Assembly: GCA_028868515.1 (NCBI GenBank)
Contig: JAGWUI010000007.1
Coordinates: forward strand, 54,282 to 118,281
Direction: 5' to 3'
DNA: 64,000 bases
From: Gammaproteobacteria bacterium
GTDB taxonomy: Bacteria > Pseudomonadota > Gammaproteobacteria > Pseudomonadales > Moraxellaceae
A program made the position numbers and the translations under genes. The notes beneath the pieces are model-generated. The model was given only the letters and a program-made list of their open reading frames with translations, was not told the origin of the DNA and ran no database searches. Of the stretch, positions 54,988 to 64,000 are shown piece by piece; positions within the stretch are counted from its first letter, which is position 1, and each line of letters starts with the position of its first letter.

Positions 54988-57138
54988 TTAACCGTAGAAT
55001 GATTTGTTAGCAGCTGCCATGTCGCGCAGCATTTGTGGGGCTTCATAGGCTTTGCCTAAGTGAGCATATTTGTCACAGAGTGCAACGTATGCTGCAACAC
55101 CGACTTGATCAATATAACGTGCTGCACCACCACGGAATGGAGGGAAGCCGATACCCATGATCAACGCCATATCTGCTTCTGCTGGTGTTGCGACGATTTT
55201 GTCTTCCAAGCAACGAACGATTTCGTTACACAGTGCAACCATCATACGATCAATGATTTCTTGTGGATCAAATTCGCGTTTTTCACCAGTGACAGTCTGA
55301 CCAACCAATTCATAGCTTGTGGTATCGACCACTTTCTTTGGCTTGCCTTTCTTGTCTTGCTCGTATTTGTAGAAACCAACGCCATTCTTTTGACCATAGC
55401 GTTTGTTGTCGTACATCACTTCAATCGCGCCTTTGAATGAAGGCTTCATACGATCTGGGAAACCGTCCGCCATGACTTTCGCGCCATGTACGCCAGTGTC
55501 GATACCCACTACGTCAAGCAGGTAAGCAGGACCCATTGGCCAGCCGAATTTTTCCATGACTTTGTCGATTTGTTGGAAATCTGCACCGTCTTTCAGCAAC
55601 AAATCAAACGCACCGAAGTATGGGAACAGCACGCGGTTAACCAAGAAACCTGGGCAGTCATTAACCACAACAGGGACTTTGCCCATTTTTTGTGCCAATG
55701 CCACAGTCGTTGCAATCGCTTGGTCTGATGATTTTTCACCACGAATGACTTCAACCAACGGCATCATGTGCACTGGATTGAAGAAGTGCATACCGACGAA
55801 GTTTTCAGGACGTTTCAGGTTTTTAGCCAATGACGTAATTGAAATTGTTGAAGTATTTGAAGCAAGGATGGTGTTGTCATGAACCAAAGTTTCAACTTCT
55901 GACAATACAGCTGCTTTCACTTTTTCCAGCTCAACAACCGCTTCGATCACGATATCAACTTCTTTGAAATCGCCGTAGTTCAGTGTTGGACGGATACGTG
56001 ATAGGGTTTCACCCATTTTCGCTGGAGTAATACGACCTTTAGTCACTTGACCAGCAAGCAGTTTGGTCGCTTCGCCCATACCCAGTGCCAACGCTTCGTC
56101 ACGAATATCTTTCATAACGATTGGAGTGCCTTTGCTTGCCGCTTGGTAAGCAATACCGCCACCCATGATACCTGCGCCGAGAACAGCCGCTTGTTTGATT
56201 GGGTGAGCTTGTTTTTCCCACTTTTTCGCCATTTTCTTGACGACTTGATCTGCCATGAATACGCCGATCAATGCAGTGGCTTGTGGCGTTACAGCAGCTT
56301 TAGCAAAACCTTTAGACTCGATTTTGACCGCTTCATCACGATTTTGATTGACGTTTTGTTCAATGCTTTCTAATGCAATTTTTGGTGCTGGGTAGTTTGG
56401 GCCTGCTTTTGACAGGATCACACCTTTTGCACTGTTAAATGCCATCATTTGTTCAATTGGGCTCAGTTTAACTGGAACCAATTTTTCTTGACGACGTGCA
56501 CGCCAGTTCAATTTGCCAGCCAAAGCTTGCTTGACCAAGTCAATCGCTGCATCGTTAAGTTTTTCCGGAACAACAACTGCATCAACTGCGCCGTCTTTCA
56601 ATGCTGCTTCTGGACGTTTTTCCGCACCAGTTGCAATCCACTCAAGTGCATTGTCGATACCGATGACACGTGGCAAACGTACTGTACCGCCGAAGCCTGG
56701 GAACAAGCCCAGTTTAACTTCTGGTAGACCCACTTTAGCTGCTGTTGAAGCAACGCGGTATTCACAACCTAAACATACTTCAAAGCCACCGCCAAACGCG
56801 ATGCCATTGATTGCTGCAACTTTAGGAATATCGAGGTCTTCGAATTTGTTAAATACATCATTCAACACATCTAACCATTCTGCGATACCCGCTTCACCTT
56901 GAGCGAAGTTATCGCCAAACTCAGTGATGTCTGCACCAACAATAAAAACTGGTTTGCCTGAAGTAACGATCAGACCTTTAACGCTTGCGTCAGCTTTAAT
57001 CGCTTCGGTCGCCGCTTTAAGTTCTTGCACAGTTGCACGGTTCAGTTTGTTAACCGACTCACCTTGCAAATCGAATTTGAATTCTGCGATACCGTCGCTT
57101 ACATGCTGGACGGAAATGGCATTACCAGAGTAAATCAT
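54988..57138 (-). CDS. fadB: Fatty-acid oxidation complex alpha subunit (enoyl-CoA hydratase/3-hydroxyacyl-CoA dehydrogenase)
   Basis: This 716-aa multifunctional enzyme has an N-terminal crotonase domain ([40 protein letters not shown] with E-x3[13 protein letters not shown]) and a 3-hydroxyacyl-CoA dehydrogenase domain with the NAD motif [19 protein letters not shown] (about residue 320) and the catalytic [17 protein letters not shown]. It acts with FadA as an alpha2beta2 complex. AGGAGC lies 7 bases before the ATG. Growth on alkanes or fatty acids would need it. Confidence 0.97.
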   Translation of the reverse strand: MIYSGNAISVQHVSDGIAEFKFDLQGESVNKLNRATVQELKAATEAIKADASVKGLIVTSGKPVFIVGADITEFGDNFAQGEAGIAEWLDVLNDVFNKFEDLDIPKVAAINGIAFGGGFEVCLGCEYRVASTAAKVGLPEVKLGLFPGFGGTVRLPRVIGIDNALEWIATGAEKRPEAALKDGAVDAVVVPEKLNDAAIDLVKQALAGKLNWRARRQEKLVPVKLSPIEQMMAFNSAKGVILSKAGPNYPAPKIALESIEQNVNQNRDEAVKIESKGFAKAAVTPQATALIGVFMADQVVKKMAKKWEKQAHPIKQAAVLGAGIMGGGIAYQAASKGTPIVMKDIRDEALALGMGEATKLLAGQVTKGRITPAKMGETLSRIRPTLNYGDFKEVDIVIEAVVELEKVKAAVLSEVETLVHDNTILASNTSTISITSLAKNLKRPENFVGMHFFNPVHMMPLVEVIRGEKSSDQAIATTVALAQKMGKVPVVVNDCPGFLVNRVLFPYFGAFDLLLKDGADFQQIDKVMEKFGWPMGPAYLLDVVGIDTGVHGAKVMADGFPDRMKPSFKGAIEVMYDNKRYGQKNGVGFYKYEQDKKGKPKKVVDTTSYELVGQTVTGEKREFDPQEIIDRMMVALCNEIVRCLEDKIVATPAEADMALIMGIGFPPFRGGAARYIDQVGVAAYVALCDKYAHLGKAYEAPQMLRDMAAANKSFYG

Positions 57139-57458
57139 GCCTAGAGCTCCTGAAGTAGGAAGTGAAACAGCAAAAAAATTGGTGAAACAAATCTGCTTTT
57201 ATTTTTGTTGCCGTGCGAAAATCACCCAGCCGCAAAAAAACTGTGTAGAGTGTACGCCAAGACAATGACGCTGTAATGCTTTTACGTGTATATAAGCTGT
57301 GACGCTAAGGTCACAAAATATTTTTCTAACGTTTTAGAGCGCGATTTTGCTCAAGCAAAACCACCATCTTATCCCTATACTCTCTAACAACGAACGAGAT
57401 TCTAATGTTTTCTGATGAAAACAGCTATGCCACTTTCGAACAAGCGAGGATGATTTCC
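57139..57458. promoter_or_regulatory. Divergent fadB-SDR promoter region
   Basis: This gap holds the promoters of fadB (minus) and the SDR gene (plus). The inverted repeat TTTTGCTCAAGCAAAA (57345-57360, arms of 7) lies just upstream of a TATACT (57376-57381) that could be the -10 of the SDR gene, and it may be an operator. No FadR-type site is recognised with confidence. Confidence 0.4.
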
Positions 57459-58244
57459 ATGACAACTCAACACACAGCACTGATTACAGGTGCTTCCAGT
57501 GGATTAGGTGCTGAATTCGCCAGACAACTGGCTGCTGAAGGGCATCAACTCGTTCTCGTGGCTCGCCGTTTAGATCGTTTGGAAGACTTAATTGTTGAAC
57601 TTCAGACCCAATATCCGCAGCGGATGGAAGCAATCAGCTGTGACTTAGCGGAAGTCGGTGCGGTTGCTGAACTCATGGATGAAATTGCGACGCGTGAATT
57701 ATCGATTGATATCTTGATCAATAATGCAGGTTATTCACCCAAAGAAAGTTTTAGTCAACAAACTCCTCAGGTGGTGCAAGCCCAACTCCAAGTGATGGTA
57801 AACACCGTAACCGAACTCTGTCATGCGGTTTTGCCCTATATGACAGAAAAACAATGGGGACGGATCATTAACGTCTCATCGCTTGCTGCTTTTGCACCTC
57901 CAGGTAAAGGCACGATGTATTCGGCGATTAAGCAATATGTTTTGAGCTTTTCGCAGTCTTTGGATATGGATGTCCGCAGCCAAGGAATTCGCGTCACCGC
58001 GCTCTGTCCTGGTTTCACCCACACCGAGTTTCACGACGTGATGAATGTCGCGGAAAAAGCCAAAATGATCCCAGAAATCCTTTGGTCAGATGCCGCAGAT
58101 GTCGTCAGTGCAAGTTGGAAGGCTGTGAATTCAGGACAAGTCGTCTGTATGCCAGGCACACTGAATAATGCAATTGCAGTGATGAGCAAACGATTGCCTG
58201 AACGTGTGCGCTATGCGCTGGGAAGGATTAATCCGTTGGATTGA
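57459..58244 (+). CDS. Short-chain dehydrogenase/reductase
   Basis: This 261-aa SDR has the cofactor motif LITGASSGLGAEFARQLA near residue 10, an Arg pair after strand two (VLVARRLDRLEDL) that suggests NADP(H), NNAGYSPK, and the catalytic Ser/Tyr/Lys in INVSSLAAFAPPGKGTMYSA followed by IKQYVL. GAGG about 9 bases upstream supports ATG 57459; an upstream frame from 57405 has no ribosome site. It resembles DltE/YdfG-like SDRs; the substrate is unknown. Confidence 0.88.
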   Translation: MTTQHTALITGASSGLGAEFARQLAAEGHQLVLVARRLDRLEDLIVELQTQYPQRMEAISCDLAEVGAVAELMDEIATRELSIDILINNAGYSPKESFSQQTPQVVQAQLQVMVNTVTELCHAVLPYMTEKQWGRIINVSSLAAFAPPGKGTMYSAIKQYVLSFSQSLDMDVRSQGIRVTALCPGFTHTEFHDVMNVAEKAKMIPEILWSDAADVVSASWKAVNSGQVVCMPGTLNNAIAVMSKRLPERVRYALGRINPLD

Positions 58245-58260
58245 TAAAAATCATGTTTTT

Positions 58261-58326
58261 TGTAGGGGCGACCTTTGGTCGCCCTAAAATACAATTCAAA
58301 ACGGACAACCACAGGTTATCCCTACA
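58261..58326. repeat. Dispersed TGTAGGG-bounded repeat
   Basis: The unit is bounded by TGTAGGG (58261-58267) and CCCTACA (58319-58326). Each side has its own hairpin: GGGCGACCTTTGGTCGCCC (58265-58283) and GATAACCTGTGGTTGTCC on the minus strand. It is non-coding and located between convergent genes, so it may also help terminate transcription. Confidence 0.65.
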
Positions 58327-58353
58327 ATAATCAGGGGATATTCTGTATAAATT

Positions 58354-59808
58354 TCAACGAATCCAACGTTTCATCACAGGCGCTAATCCCAGCAGCACAA
58401 CCGCGACGATCAATAATGAAATTGTTGTACGTCCAAACAATGCAGGCATATCTGCCAAATTCTCTGGATTTACATGACCACCTGTCAAACCAGCGATCAA
58501 ATTGCCCAACGCTGATGACATAAACCACAAACCCATCATTTGCCCTTGTAAGCGTCTCGGCGCAACCAGCGTCATCGCAGCCAAAGCAATCGGACTCACG
58601 CATAACTCGGCAATGGCAGACAACACATACGTCGCAATCAACCACAGTGGTGAAACCAGATGTTGACCTGCGAGAATCTTATTCGATGCCACATACATCA
58701 AACCAAACGCCACAGCACAAATCAGCATCCCTAAAGCAAACTTGCCTAAACTAGCTGATAACTCTCGCGAAGGCCAATAGCGCCAAAGCACCCCAAAAAT
58801 CGGCGCAAACACAATAATTGAAATCGGATTAATCGACTGGAACCACAAAATTGGAATCGTAAAACCTGCAATATTTTTATCGGTAAAATCCTTGGCAAAT
58901 AAGTTCAATGCGGTGGGCTGTTGCTCATTTGCCGACCAAAACACGGTTCCTGCAATAAAAATAATCAGACACAGCAATACCCGTTTTTTTTCTTCCGACG
59001 TCAACCCACCAAAACCCAGCAACCACGTCATATAAATGAACACTGTAGCTGCTAAAAAATAGGTCATGCCATCCGCAAGAACCACTGCGGAATACATCGA
59101 CACCAAGCCTACAACGGCTGAAATCACCAGCAATAAACAGATCAAAATTTTAATCATTGCCGATGAAGAAACTACAGGTAGGTCATTCGCCAGTCGATCA
59201 AACGTAGCTTTCGCTGCAAACCGATAGATCAACAACGCAATCAGCATTCCTAATCCACCTGCACCAAATCCCCACGCCCAACCTAATCGTTCAGATAGAA
59301 GTCCCGTCAACAGCGGCGCAACAACGGCACCAAGATTAATGCCCATATAGAAAATGGAATAACCGCCGTCACGACGTGGATCATCAGGCGCATACAATCG
59401 CCCAACCATGACGGATGCACAGGTCTTAAATAATCCTGTGCCCAGAACAATAAACCCTAAACCTGCAAAAAACAGCGGTTTGCCCCATTCCATCGATAAG
59501 GCAATACTCAAATGTCCAAGCGCAATCAAAATGCAGCCCCACCACATCGCACGCGCCTGTCCAAACACCCGATCAGCAAGCCAACCTCCAGGGAGTGTCG
59601 CCAAATAAACAGAGCCTGCAAACATCCCAACAATCGCGCCTGCCGTAGGTCGATCAAACCCATAACCTCCAGTGGTCAACGTCGCAGTCATAAATAAAAT
59701 CAGCAGCGGACGAATCCCATAATAGGAAAAGCGCTCCCATAGCTCCGTCGCAAATAACGGTGCAAGCGCTCTTGGATGCCCTAGGAAAGATCGATCTGTA
59801 GACATCAT
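58354..59808 (-). CDS. POT/PTR-family peptide MFS transporter
   Basis: This 484-aa inner-membrane proton-coupled oligopeptide transporter has about 14 hydrophobic segments. The POT signatures are ELWERFSYYGIRPLLILFM (E-x-x-E-R-F-x-Y-Y-G) near residue 23 and DGGYSIFYMGINLGAVVAPL (F-Y-x-x-I-N-x-G) near residue 150. It is most like DtpA-type di/tripeptide transporters. It has no partner genes. Confidence 0.93.
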   Translation of the reverse strand: MMSTDRSFLGHPRALAPLFATELWERFSYYGIRPLLILFMTATLTTGGYGFDRPTAGAIVGMFAGSVYLATLPGGWLADRVFGQARAMWWGCILIALGHLSIALSMEWGKPLFFAGLGFIVLGTGLFKTCASVMVGRLYAPDDPRRDGGYSIFYMGINLGAVVAPLLTGLLSERLGWAWGFGAGGLGMLIALLIYRFAAKATFDRLANDLPVVSSSAMIKILICLLLVISAVVGLVSMYSAVVLADGMTYFLAATVFIYMTWLLGFGGLTSEEKKRVLLCLIIFIAGTVFWSANEQQPTALNLFAKDFTDKNIAGFTIPILWFQSINPISIIVFAPIFGVLWRYWPSRELSASLGKFALGMLICAVAFGLMYVASNKILAGQHLVSPLWLIATYVLSAIAELCVSPIALAAMTLVAPRRLQGQMMGLWFMSSALGNLIAGLTGGHVNPENLADMPALFGRTTISLLIVAVVLLGLAPVMKRWIR

Positions 59809-59932
59809 ATGATTCTCATACCAAAAAGTTAGGCCACTATATAACGGAATAAATGCTCAACAAATACACTATCTGAATAAGTACATTTAGAAAATCACTT
59901 TATCCAACGATCAAATTTTCTGGGTAATTCGC

Positions 59933-61855
59933 TTAAAAATACAACAGCCACGATGCACTAGCTTCCTGATACCGCAAACTGCCTTGCTGAGTTTGTTGCC
60001 ATCCAAATCTCAATGCTTGTTGATGAGCATTGCCCATGTTTAAAGGAACTTGCAGCCCAATTTGCCACTGATTCTGCCAGATATGATCATCTTGCCAAAA
60101 ATCAGTTGTATTCTGTAGTTGTATACTCATTTGCGGCAAATTCCATAAACATCCGACTGTGGGTCCTGCACCGACACGCCAACCCTTATCTAAGGCATTC
60201 CCAGCTTCCAAGGCTGCACTTGCCAGTCCATAACACAGCGCAGAACCCAATTGCCAAGAAAAACCATCTCCACCTCGCACATAACTCACTGCATGCGTTT
60301 TATCAGTACTAAAATGTCCACTGCTTTCGGGCACTTGTCTTATGCCCACAGCCAAATTCCAAGACAACGGTGTAAAAAAATCAGTTATCGGACTCAGCGA
60401 ATCAATCGAAATCAACGTCAATTTCTCTAGTGACAATCGATCCTCTTGGATTCTGACATCAGTCTGCAAAAAATTAATCGCTGCACCACGTCGATAACCA
60501 CCGACTGAATCTAATAAATCATGATAAGCAGGACGCCATTCAAGATCCGCAAAACCTCGACCAGCCGACTCACCGCCCACGACCGCAATTCGACTTGTCA
60601 GATGACCTTGCGATGGATCTATGGTAGGTGTTGGCACAATCACACGCTGATCAGGAACATCTATTTTGCTGCGTCTAATAAGGAGATCACGCATTGCTGG
60701 ACGCGCAAAGTCAGCACTAATCTCATGCGCGACAAACCGTTCATAGAGATAATCACTGGCCATCTCGAGTGCACGTGCTTGCTGCTGAGGCGCTAGATCT
60801 TTCACCTCTTCGTCAGGATGAACCGTTAATGCTTTAGCTGCTGCAATCGTTTGTGGTGGTGCATGATCTGCCTGTGCATTCAACCGACTGACAAATGCAG
60901 GGCGATACGTCACTTTATCTAATAAATCCCCATTCACTAAGCTTGCACGTAACGTATCCGTCGGAATGGCATACACAGGGAATTGCTTTTGCAATGATAA
61001 TGAAGGTCTCGCAACCTCTAATAAGCTCAATAACTGATAAGAACAATTGGAATGCAAGAAATAATAAGGAAAACTAACAAAACGTAATTCCCAGACTCGT
61101 TTTGTCAGTCGCAGGCTCTCATCAGGCGTCAATTTCAGTCGATATTCCCAGAGATCACGACTTTCAAAATCATTATATTCTTTGACTTTTTCATAATACG
61201 GCATGATTGAGTAAGCACCAGAATACAATCCCGTCAGCCCCTTGAGTGCATACAGCGCACTATTTGAATTATCCGTATTCGCCGCATAATTAATCGCATA
61301 CGACAACAATCGCGTTTGTTCATTATCATCAGGATCAAGACGCAGTAACGTATGACCAAACATCGAAGACGGACTATTCATATAATCCGAACTAAACACC
61401 ATCGTCACATGCCGTGGCTGTATCCCATCTAACCATTGAGTCAGTGCAGGACATGGCATTGCGGGTAAATCCGTCTCTTTAATTTGCAATTGCTCAACCA
61501 GCCAATCACGACGTACGGGAAATAAACACGCGACGGATTAATCTGGATGAGCGATATTCGGTGAAAATAATCCGCGTAACGTCGCATCCAATTCTGCTTC
61601 TGGATTGGTCTGACCATCTTGAGCCAGAAAAAAACTCGACTGCGTGACCGCACTTTTCACACCCTGATCGTCTTTACGGTAAAACATCAAACGCTGCCAA
61701 TATTGCGAATGCGCGAGATTCAACGTTTTAGCGCGCAAACGCGCAGAGGCAAGCGCATCTTCATTCGTTGATGAAAACGTTTCAGCATAGGTATTGGGTA
61801 AAATCAGAACCAAGATCAATCCGATCAAAAAACGTGTTGTATCCATACCCTTCAT
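59933..61855 (-). pseudogene. DUF4105 protein gene split by an in-frame stop
   Basis: From ATG 61855 (MKGMDTTRFLIGLILVLILP, a signal peptide ending at TYA) one frame runs to 59933 except for a single TAA at 61538-61540. Before it is GLFSPNIAHPD, and after it the same frame continues SVACLFPVRRDWLVEQLQIK and TVFSSDYMNSPSSMFGHTLL-type sequence of the DUF4105 domain. One C-to-T change in a CAA codon explains it. The downstream part contains the domain with HSNCSYQLLSLLEVARP and an outer-membrane barrel-like tail ending in YF. The intact product would be about 640 aa. Either a true null allele, a readthrough site or a sequencing error. Confidence 0.8.
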
Positions 61856-61952
61856 AAACAGTCCATTACCACAATCCATTGATGCTCGTATCACAAAAGA
61901 ATATGTCTCAACAAACATCATTATTCTAATCTTGACATTTCAACTCATAAAA

Positions 61953-61974
61953 AAGCCCCGTATCAAACGGAGCT
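61953..61974 (-). terminator. Terminator after DUF3015 gene
   Basis: AAGCCCCG (61953-61960) pairs with CGGAGCTT (61967-61974) around TATCAAA. On the minus strand it is followed by TTTTTT. It lies 35 bases after the DUF3015 stop. Confidence 0.75.
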
Positions 61975-62008
61975 TCTCACACTTTTTTAAATCAGAATGA
62001 ACAAAGGC

Positions 62009-62488
62009 TTAAGCCAGTTTATAAATAGATAATGCTGAATTTTGAGACATCACTGTTTGTAATGACGCAAGCACATCACCTGTTGTTTTATTATTTGCAG
62101 CATAAATTGTGCTGAAATTATCTTTTGTCGCTTTGAAGAAAGTGGCTTTATCTTCAGCTTTAATACCGATCAGATTTGCCAACACATTTAGACTCTCGCC
62201 TTGGCCGACAGCCATATCACGCGCCAAACTCTCTTGGTTCTCACCCATAAATTCGCCCAAACGAGCAGATGCGGTGACTACGCCATTTTGACGGCAGCCC
62301 AATGTACCAAAGGTAATACCAAAGGTTTGGTTACCAAAAGTACCATTGGTTGTTGCACCAAATACTTTAGGAAGCAGTCCTTTCTGACCTTGCCAAACTT
62401 GTGTGCCGAGACCGCAACCAATATCACTATCTGCGAACACTGCTGATGAAGAAGCGACCAGTACTGCCGCAACAATGAGTTTTTTCAT
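62009..62488 (-). CDS. DUF3015 periplasmic protein
   Basis: This 159-aa protein has a signal peptide (MKKLIVAAVLVASSSAVFA) and the DUF3015 pattern DIGCGLGTQVWQGQKGLLPK, TFGNQTFGITFGTLGCRQNG and LARDMAVGQGESLNVLANLI, with two conserved cysteines. The function is unknown. AAGGA lies about 9 bases before ATG 62488; a TTG three codons earlier is less likely. Confidence 0.85.
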   Translation of the reverse strand: MKKLIVAAVLVASSSAVFADSDIGCGLGTQVWQGQKGLLPKVFGATTNGTFGNQTFGITFGTLGCRQNGVVTASARLGEFMGENQESLARDMAVGQGESLNVLANLIGIKAEDKATFFKATKDNFSTIYAANNKTTGDVLASLQTVMSQNSALSIYKLA

Positions 62489-62657
62489 AATCTTCAATCC
62501 TTAAGATTTATTAAAGTTTTAAGACAAACTAACAGCTCTCATAGACTAAACTGATTAATGCTTGGATGCCAACTGTTATTTGCAATAAGTCTGAGACTAT
62601 AAAAACACTCTAGTTTCAAGGCATAATCCAGCCACGATAACAGATCATCGAGTAACC

Positions 62658-63590
62658 ATGTCCACAACTCCTTCAAATAGTTCATTTGTTCGCGGTGCGA
62701 ATAACGTTAATTTACATGCCATTACATGGGGGAATCCTAAAAATACTCCTATCGTGTTCGTTCATGGCTACCCAGATTCTCATGTTGTATGGCTGCCCAT
62801 CATTGAGCAACTTGCGCCTAAATTCTTTGTGATCGCTTATGACGTTCGCGGCGCTGGACAATCAGATATTCCAAAAAAAATCTCAGACTATCGCCTTGAT
62901 CTTCTCTCACAAGATTTGAAAGCTGTTGTGGATGCAGTCATTCCTGATCGCCGCTTTCACTTAGTCGCACATGACTGGGGCTCCATCCAAAGCTGGGAAT
63001 CGGTCACAACCGATCGCCTAAAAGGACGTATCGCATCTTACACATCATTATCAGGCCCATCACTTGATCATGCTGGACACTGGATGCAACGCCGACTCCG
63101 TCATCCATCGACCGATCCTAAACATAATGCGATCAAGCAATTATTTAGTTCGTGGTACATCATGATGTTTCAGTTGCCAGTACTTCCTGAATTCATCTGG
63201 AAAAATGGACTAGGTAATAAATGGTCAAAATATTTAGAAGTTCGTGAAGGAGTTCGTGAGCCACATCCAAACCCAACACAAACCAAAGATGGTCAATATG
63301 GCGTACGTCTCTATCGTGCAAATTTCATCAGCAAGATGACAATGCCAAAAGAAAGATATGCGCATTGCCCTGTCCATCTGATTGTTCTTAAAAAAGACCT
63401 CTATGTAAATGCGTTCTTATTTGACGATCTCACCCACTGGGTTAAAGAGCTCTACCGCAGAGAACTCGATGGAGGGCATTGGTCAATTCTCAACGAATCC
63501 AAGAAAATTGCCGAATGGATCAGTGAGTGGGTAACAGCTCAAGAATCAGGTAATTTAGAAAAACTCGAGGATTTGAAAGTCGTCGCTTAA
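62658..63590 (+). CDS. Alpha/beta-hydrolase, epoxide-hydrolase-like
   Basis: This 310-aa soluble protein has the oxyanion motif VFVHGYPDSHVVW (HG-x-P), the nucleophile elbow LVAHDWGSIQSWE, where Asp replaces Ser as in epoxide hydrolases and haloalkane dehalogenases, and a C-terminal GGHWSILNES with the catalytic His. The cap residues needed to tell epoxide hydrolase from dehalogenase are not clear to me. No operon partner. Confidence 0.85.
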   Translation: MSTTPSNSSFVRGANNVNLHAITWGNPKNTPIVFVHGYPDSHVVWLPIIEQLAPKFFVIAYDVRGAGQSDIPKKISDYRLDLLSQDLKAVVDAVIPDRRFHLVAHDWGSIQSWESVTTDRLKGRIASYTSLSGPSLDHAGHWMQRRLRHPSTDPKHNAIKQLFSSWYIMMFQLPVLPEFIWKNGLGNKWSKYLEVREGVREPHPNPTQTKDGQYGVRLYRANFISKMTMPKERYAHCPVHLIVLKKDLYVNAFLFDDLTHWVKELYRRELDGGHWSILNESKKIAEWISEWVTAQESGNLEKLEDLKVVA

Positions 63591-63882
63591 CCGAAATAAG
63601 ATTATATATAGCAACTTCACCAGCCAATAAAGTTGGTGAAGTTAAAAAATATCTAAACCTATAGTGTCATCGCATAATTATAAAACTGAGTATCTCTCAC
63701 CTATCCTTCAGATGAATAGAGCGTTGCCGTACATCCAAAAATAACGCTGAAATTCCTAAACGTCTAATAACCATCCGCCATACCAAAAAGATCATTCAGA
63801 ATGAATGTTCACGCAGCAAAAACAGAAGATGAACTTAGGATAAAGCTGAACAAAGCCAATATAATTTCATCGCCCCAATAAG

Positions 63883-63916
63883 AAAGCCCCCTTAAGAGAA
63901 ACTTAAGGGGGCTTTT
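63883..63916 (-). terminator. rRNA operon terminator
   Basis: GCCCCCTTAAG (63886-63896) and CTTAAGGGGGC (63902-63912) are an exact inverted pair with a 5-base loop, flanked by AAA and TTTT. It lies about 10 bases beyond the 5S 3' end. Confidence 0.93.
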
Positions 63917-63925
63917 GGAATAATG

Positions 63926-64000
63926 AGCTGAGGATGCCCTACTCTCACATGGCGAATGCCACACTACCATCGGCGCAAAGAGGTTTCACTTCTGAGTTCG
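63926..64000 (-). rRNA. rrf: 5S ribosomal RNA, 3' part (continues past window)
   Basis: The reverse complement reads CGAACTCAGAAGTGAAACCT, then CTTTGCGCCGATGGTAGTGT and GGCATTCGCCATGTGAGAGT up to GGGCATCCTCAGC, the typical 3' half to two-thirds of gammaproteobacterial 5S rRNA. The 3' end is near 63926. An rrn operon should continue to the right on the minus strand. Confidence 0.95.

Overview
The window looks like chromosomal DNA of an Acinetobacter-type, hydrocarbon-degrading gammaproteobacterium. This rests on moderate-to-low GC, AAAGCCC/GGGCTTT-type terminators, an AlkM-type alkane hydroxylase with an AraC-type regulator, a fadBA operon and several IS types common in that genus. The species cannot be named from the sequence alone.

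Region 1 (1-1969) holds glmS, the standard target gene of Tn7. Region 2 (1970-31250) is a complete Tn7-like transposon of about 29.3 kb inserted 24 bases past the glmS stop codon. Its glmS-proximal end carries four closely packed TnsB-type repeats, followed by a hairpin terminator and tnsA-tnsB-tnsC. The distal end carries tnsD-tnsE and three spaced repeats. The glmS terminator now lies just outside the distal end. Between tnsC and tnsD sits about 21 kb of cargo bordered by IS debris: (a) an istA remnant interrupted by an IS5-family element, plus another IS5-family fragment; (b) a TetR-controlled cluster of unknown role (putative metal-dependent hydrolase, TetR, BtrH_N-like protein, two hotdog thioesterases) followed by a diguanylate cyclase; (c) an IS903-like IS with a nonsense mutation; (d) a full CYP153 alkane-hydroxylase operon (ferredoxin, P450, ferredoxin reductase, GMC alcohol dehydrogenase) with a divergent AraC regulator; (e) a TetR-controlled RND efflux operon; (f) IS5- and IS256-family remnants.

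Region 3 (31251-45000) is the chromosomal alkane and ketone neighbourhood: a second GMC oxidoreductase, rubredoxin, AlkM and an AraC regulator (with a 200-bp MITE wedged between alkM and the regulator), a methyltransferase, a Baeyer-Villiger-type monooxygenase, an SDR, a second putative metal-dependent hydrolase, a molybdopterin oxidoreductase, an MpaB-like oxygenase and a TetR regulator. Region 4 (45000-64000) has an OmpA-family lipid-free envelope protein, a diguanylate cyclase, a long-chain acyl-CoA ligase, an acyl-CoA dehydrogenase, small hypothetical membrane or secreted proteins, fadBA, an SDR, a POT transporter, a DUF4105 gene broken by an in-frame stop, a DUF3015 protein, an alpha/beta hydrolase and the 3' part of a 5S rRNA gene on the minus strand.

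Read together, the window encodes nearly a whole route from n-alkane to acetyl-CoA: terminal hydroxylation by CYP153 or AlkM, alcohol oxidation by GMC enzymes, acyl-CoA ligation, acyl-CoA dehydrogenation and FadBA. The most striking observation is that the promoter region of the transposon-borne CYP153 operon and that of chromosomal alkM share a 34-bp site with identical internal spacing. A related pair of 21-bp-spaced repeats precedes the chromosomal GMC gene. The mobile and resident alkane systems may therefore answer to the same AraC-type regulators.
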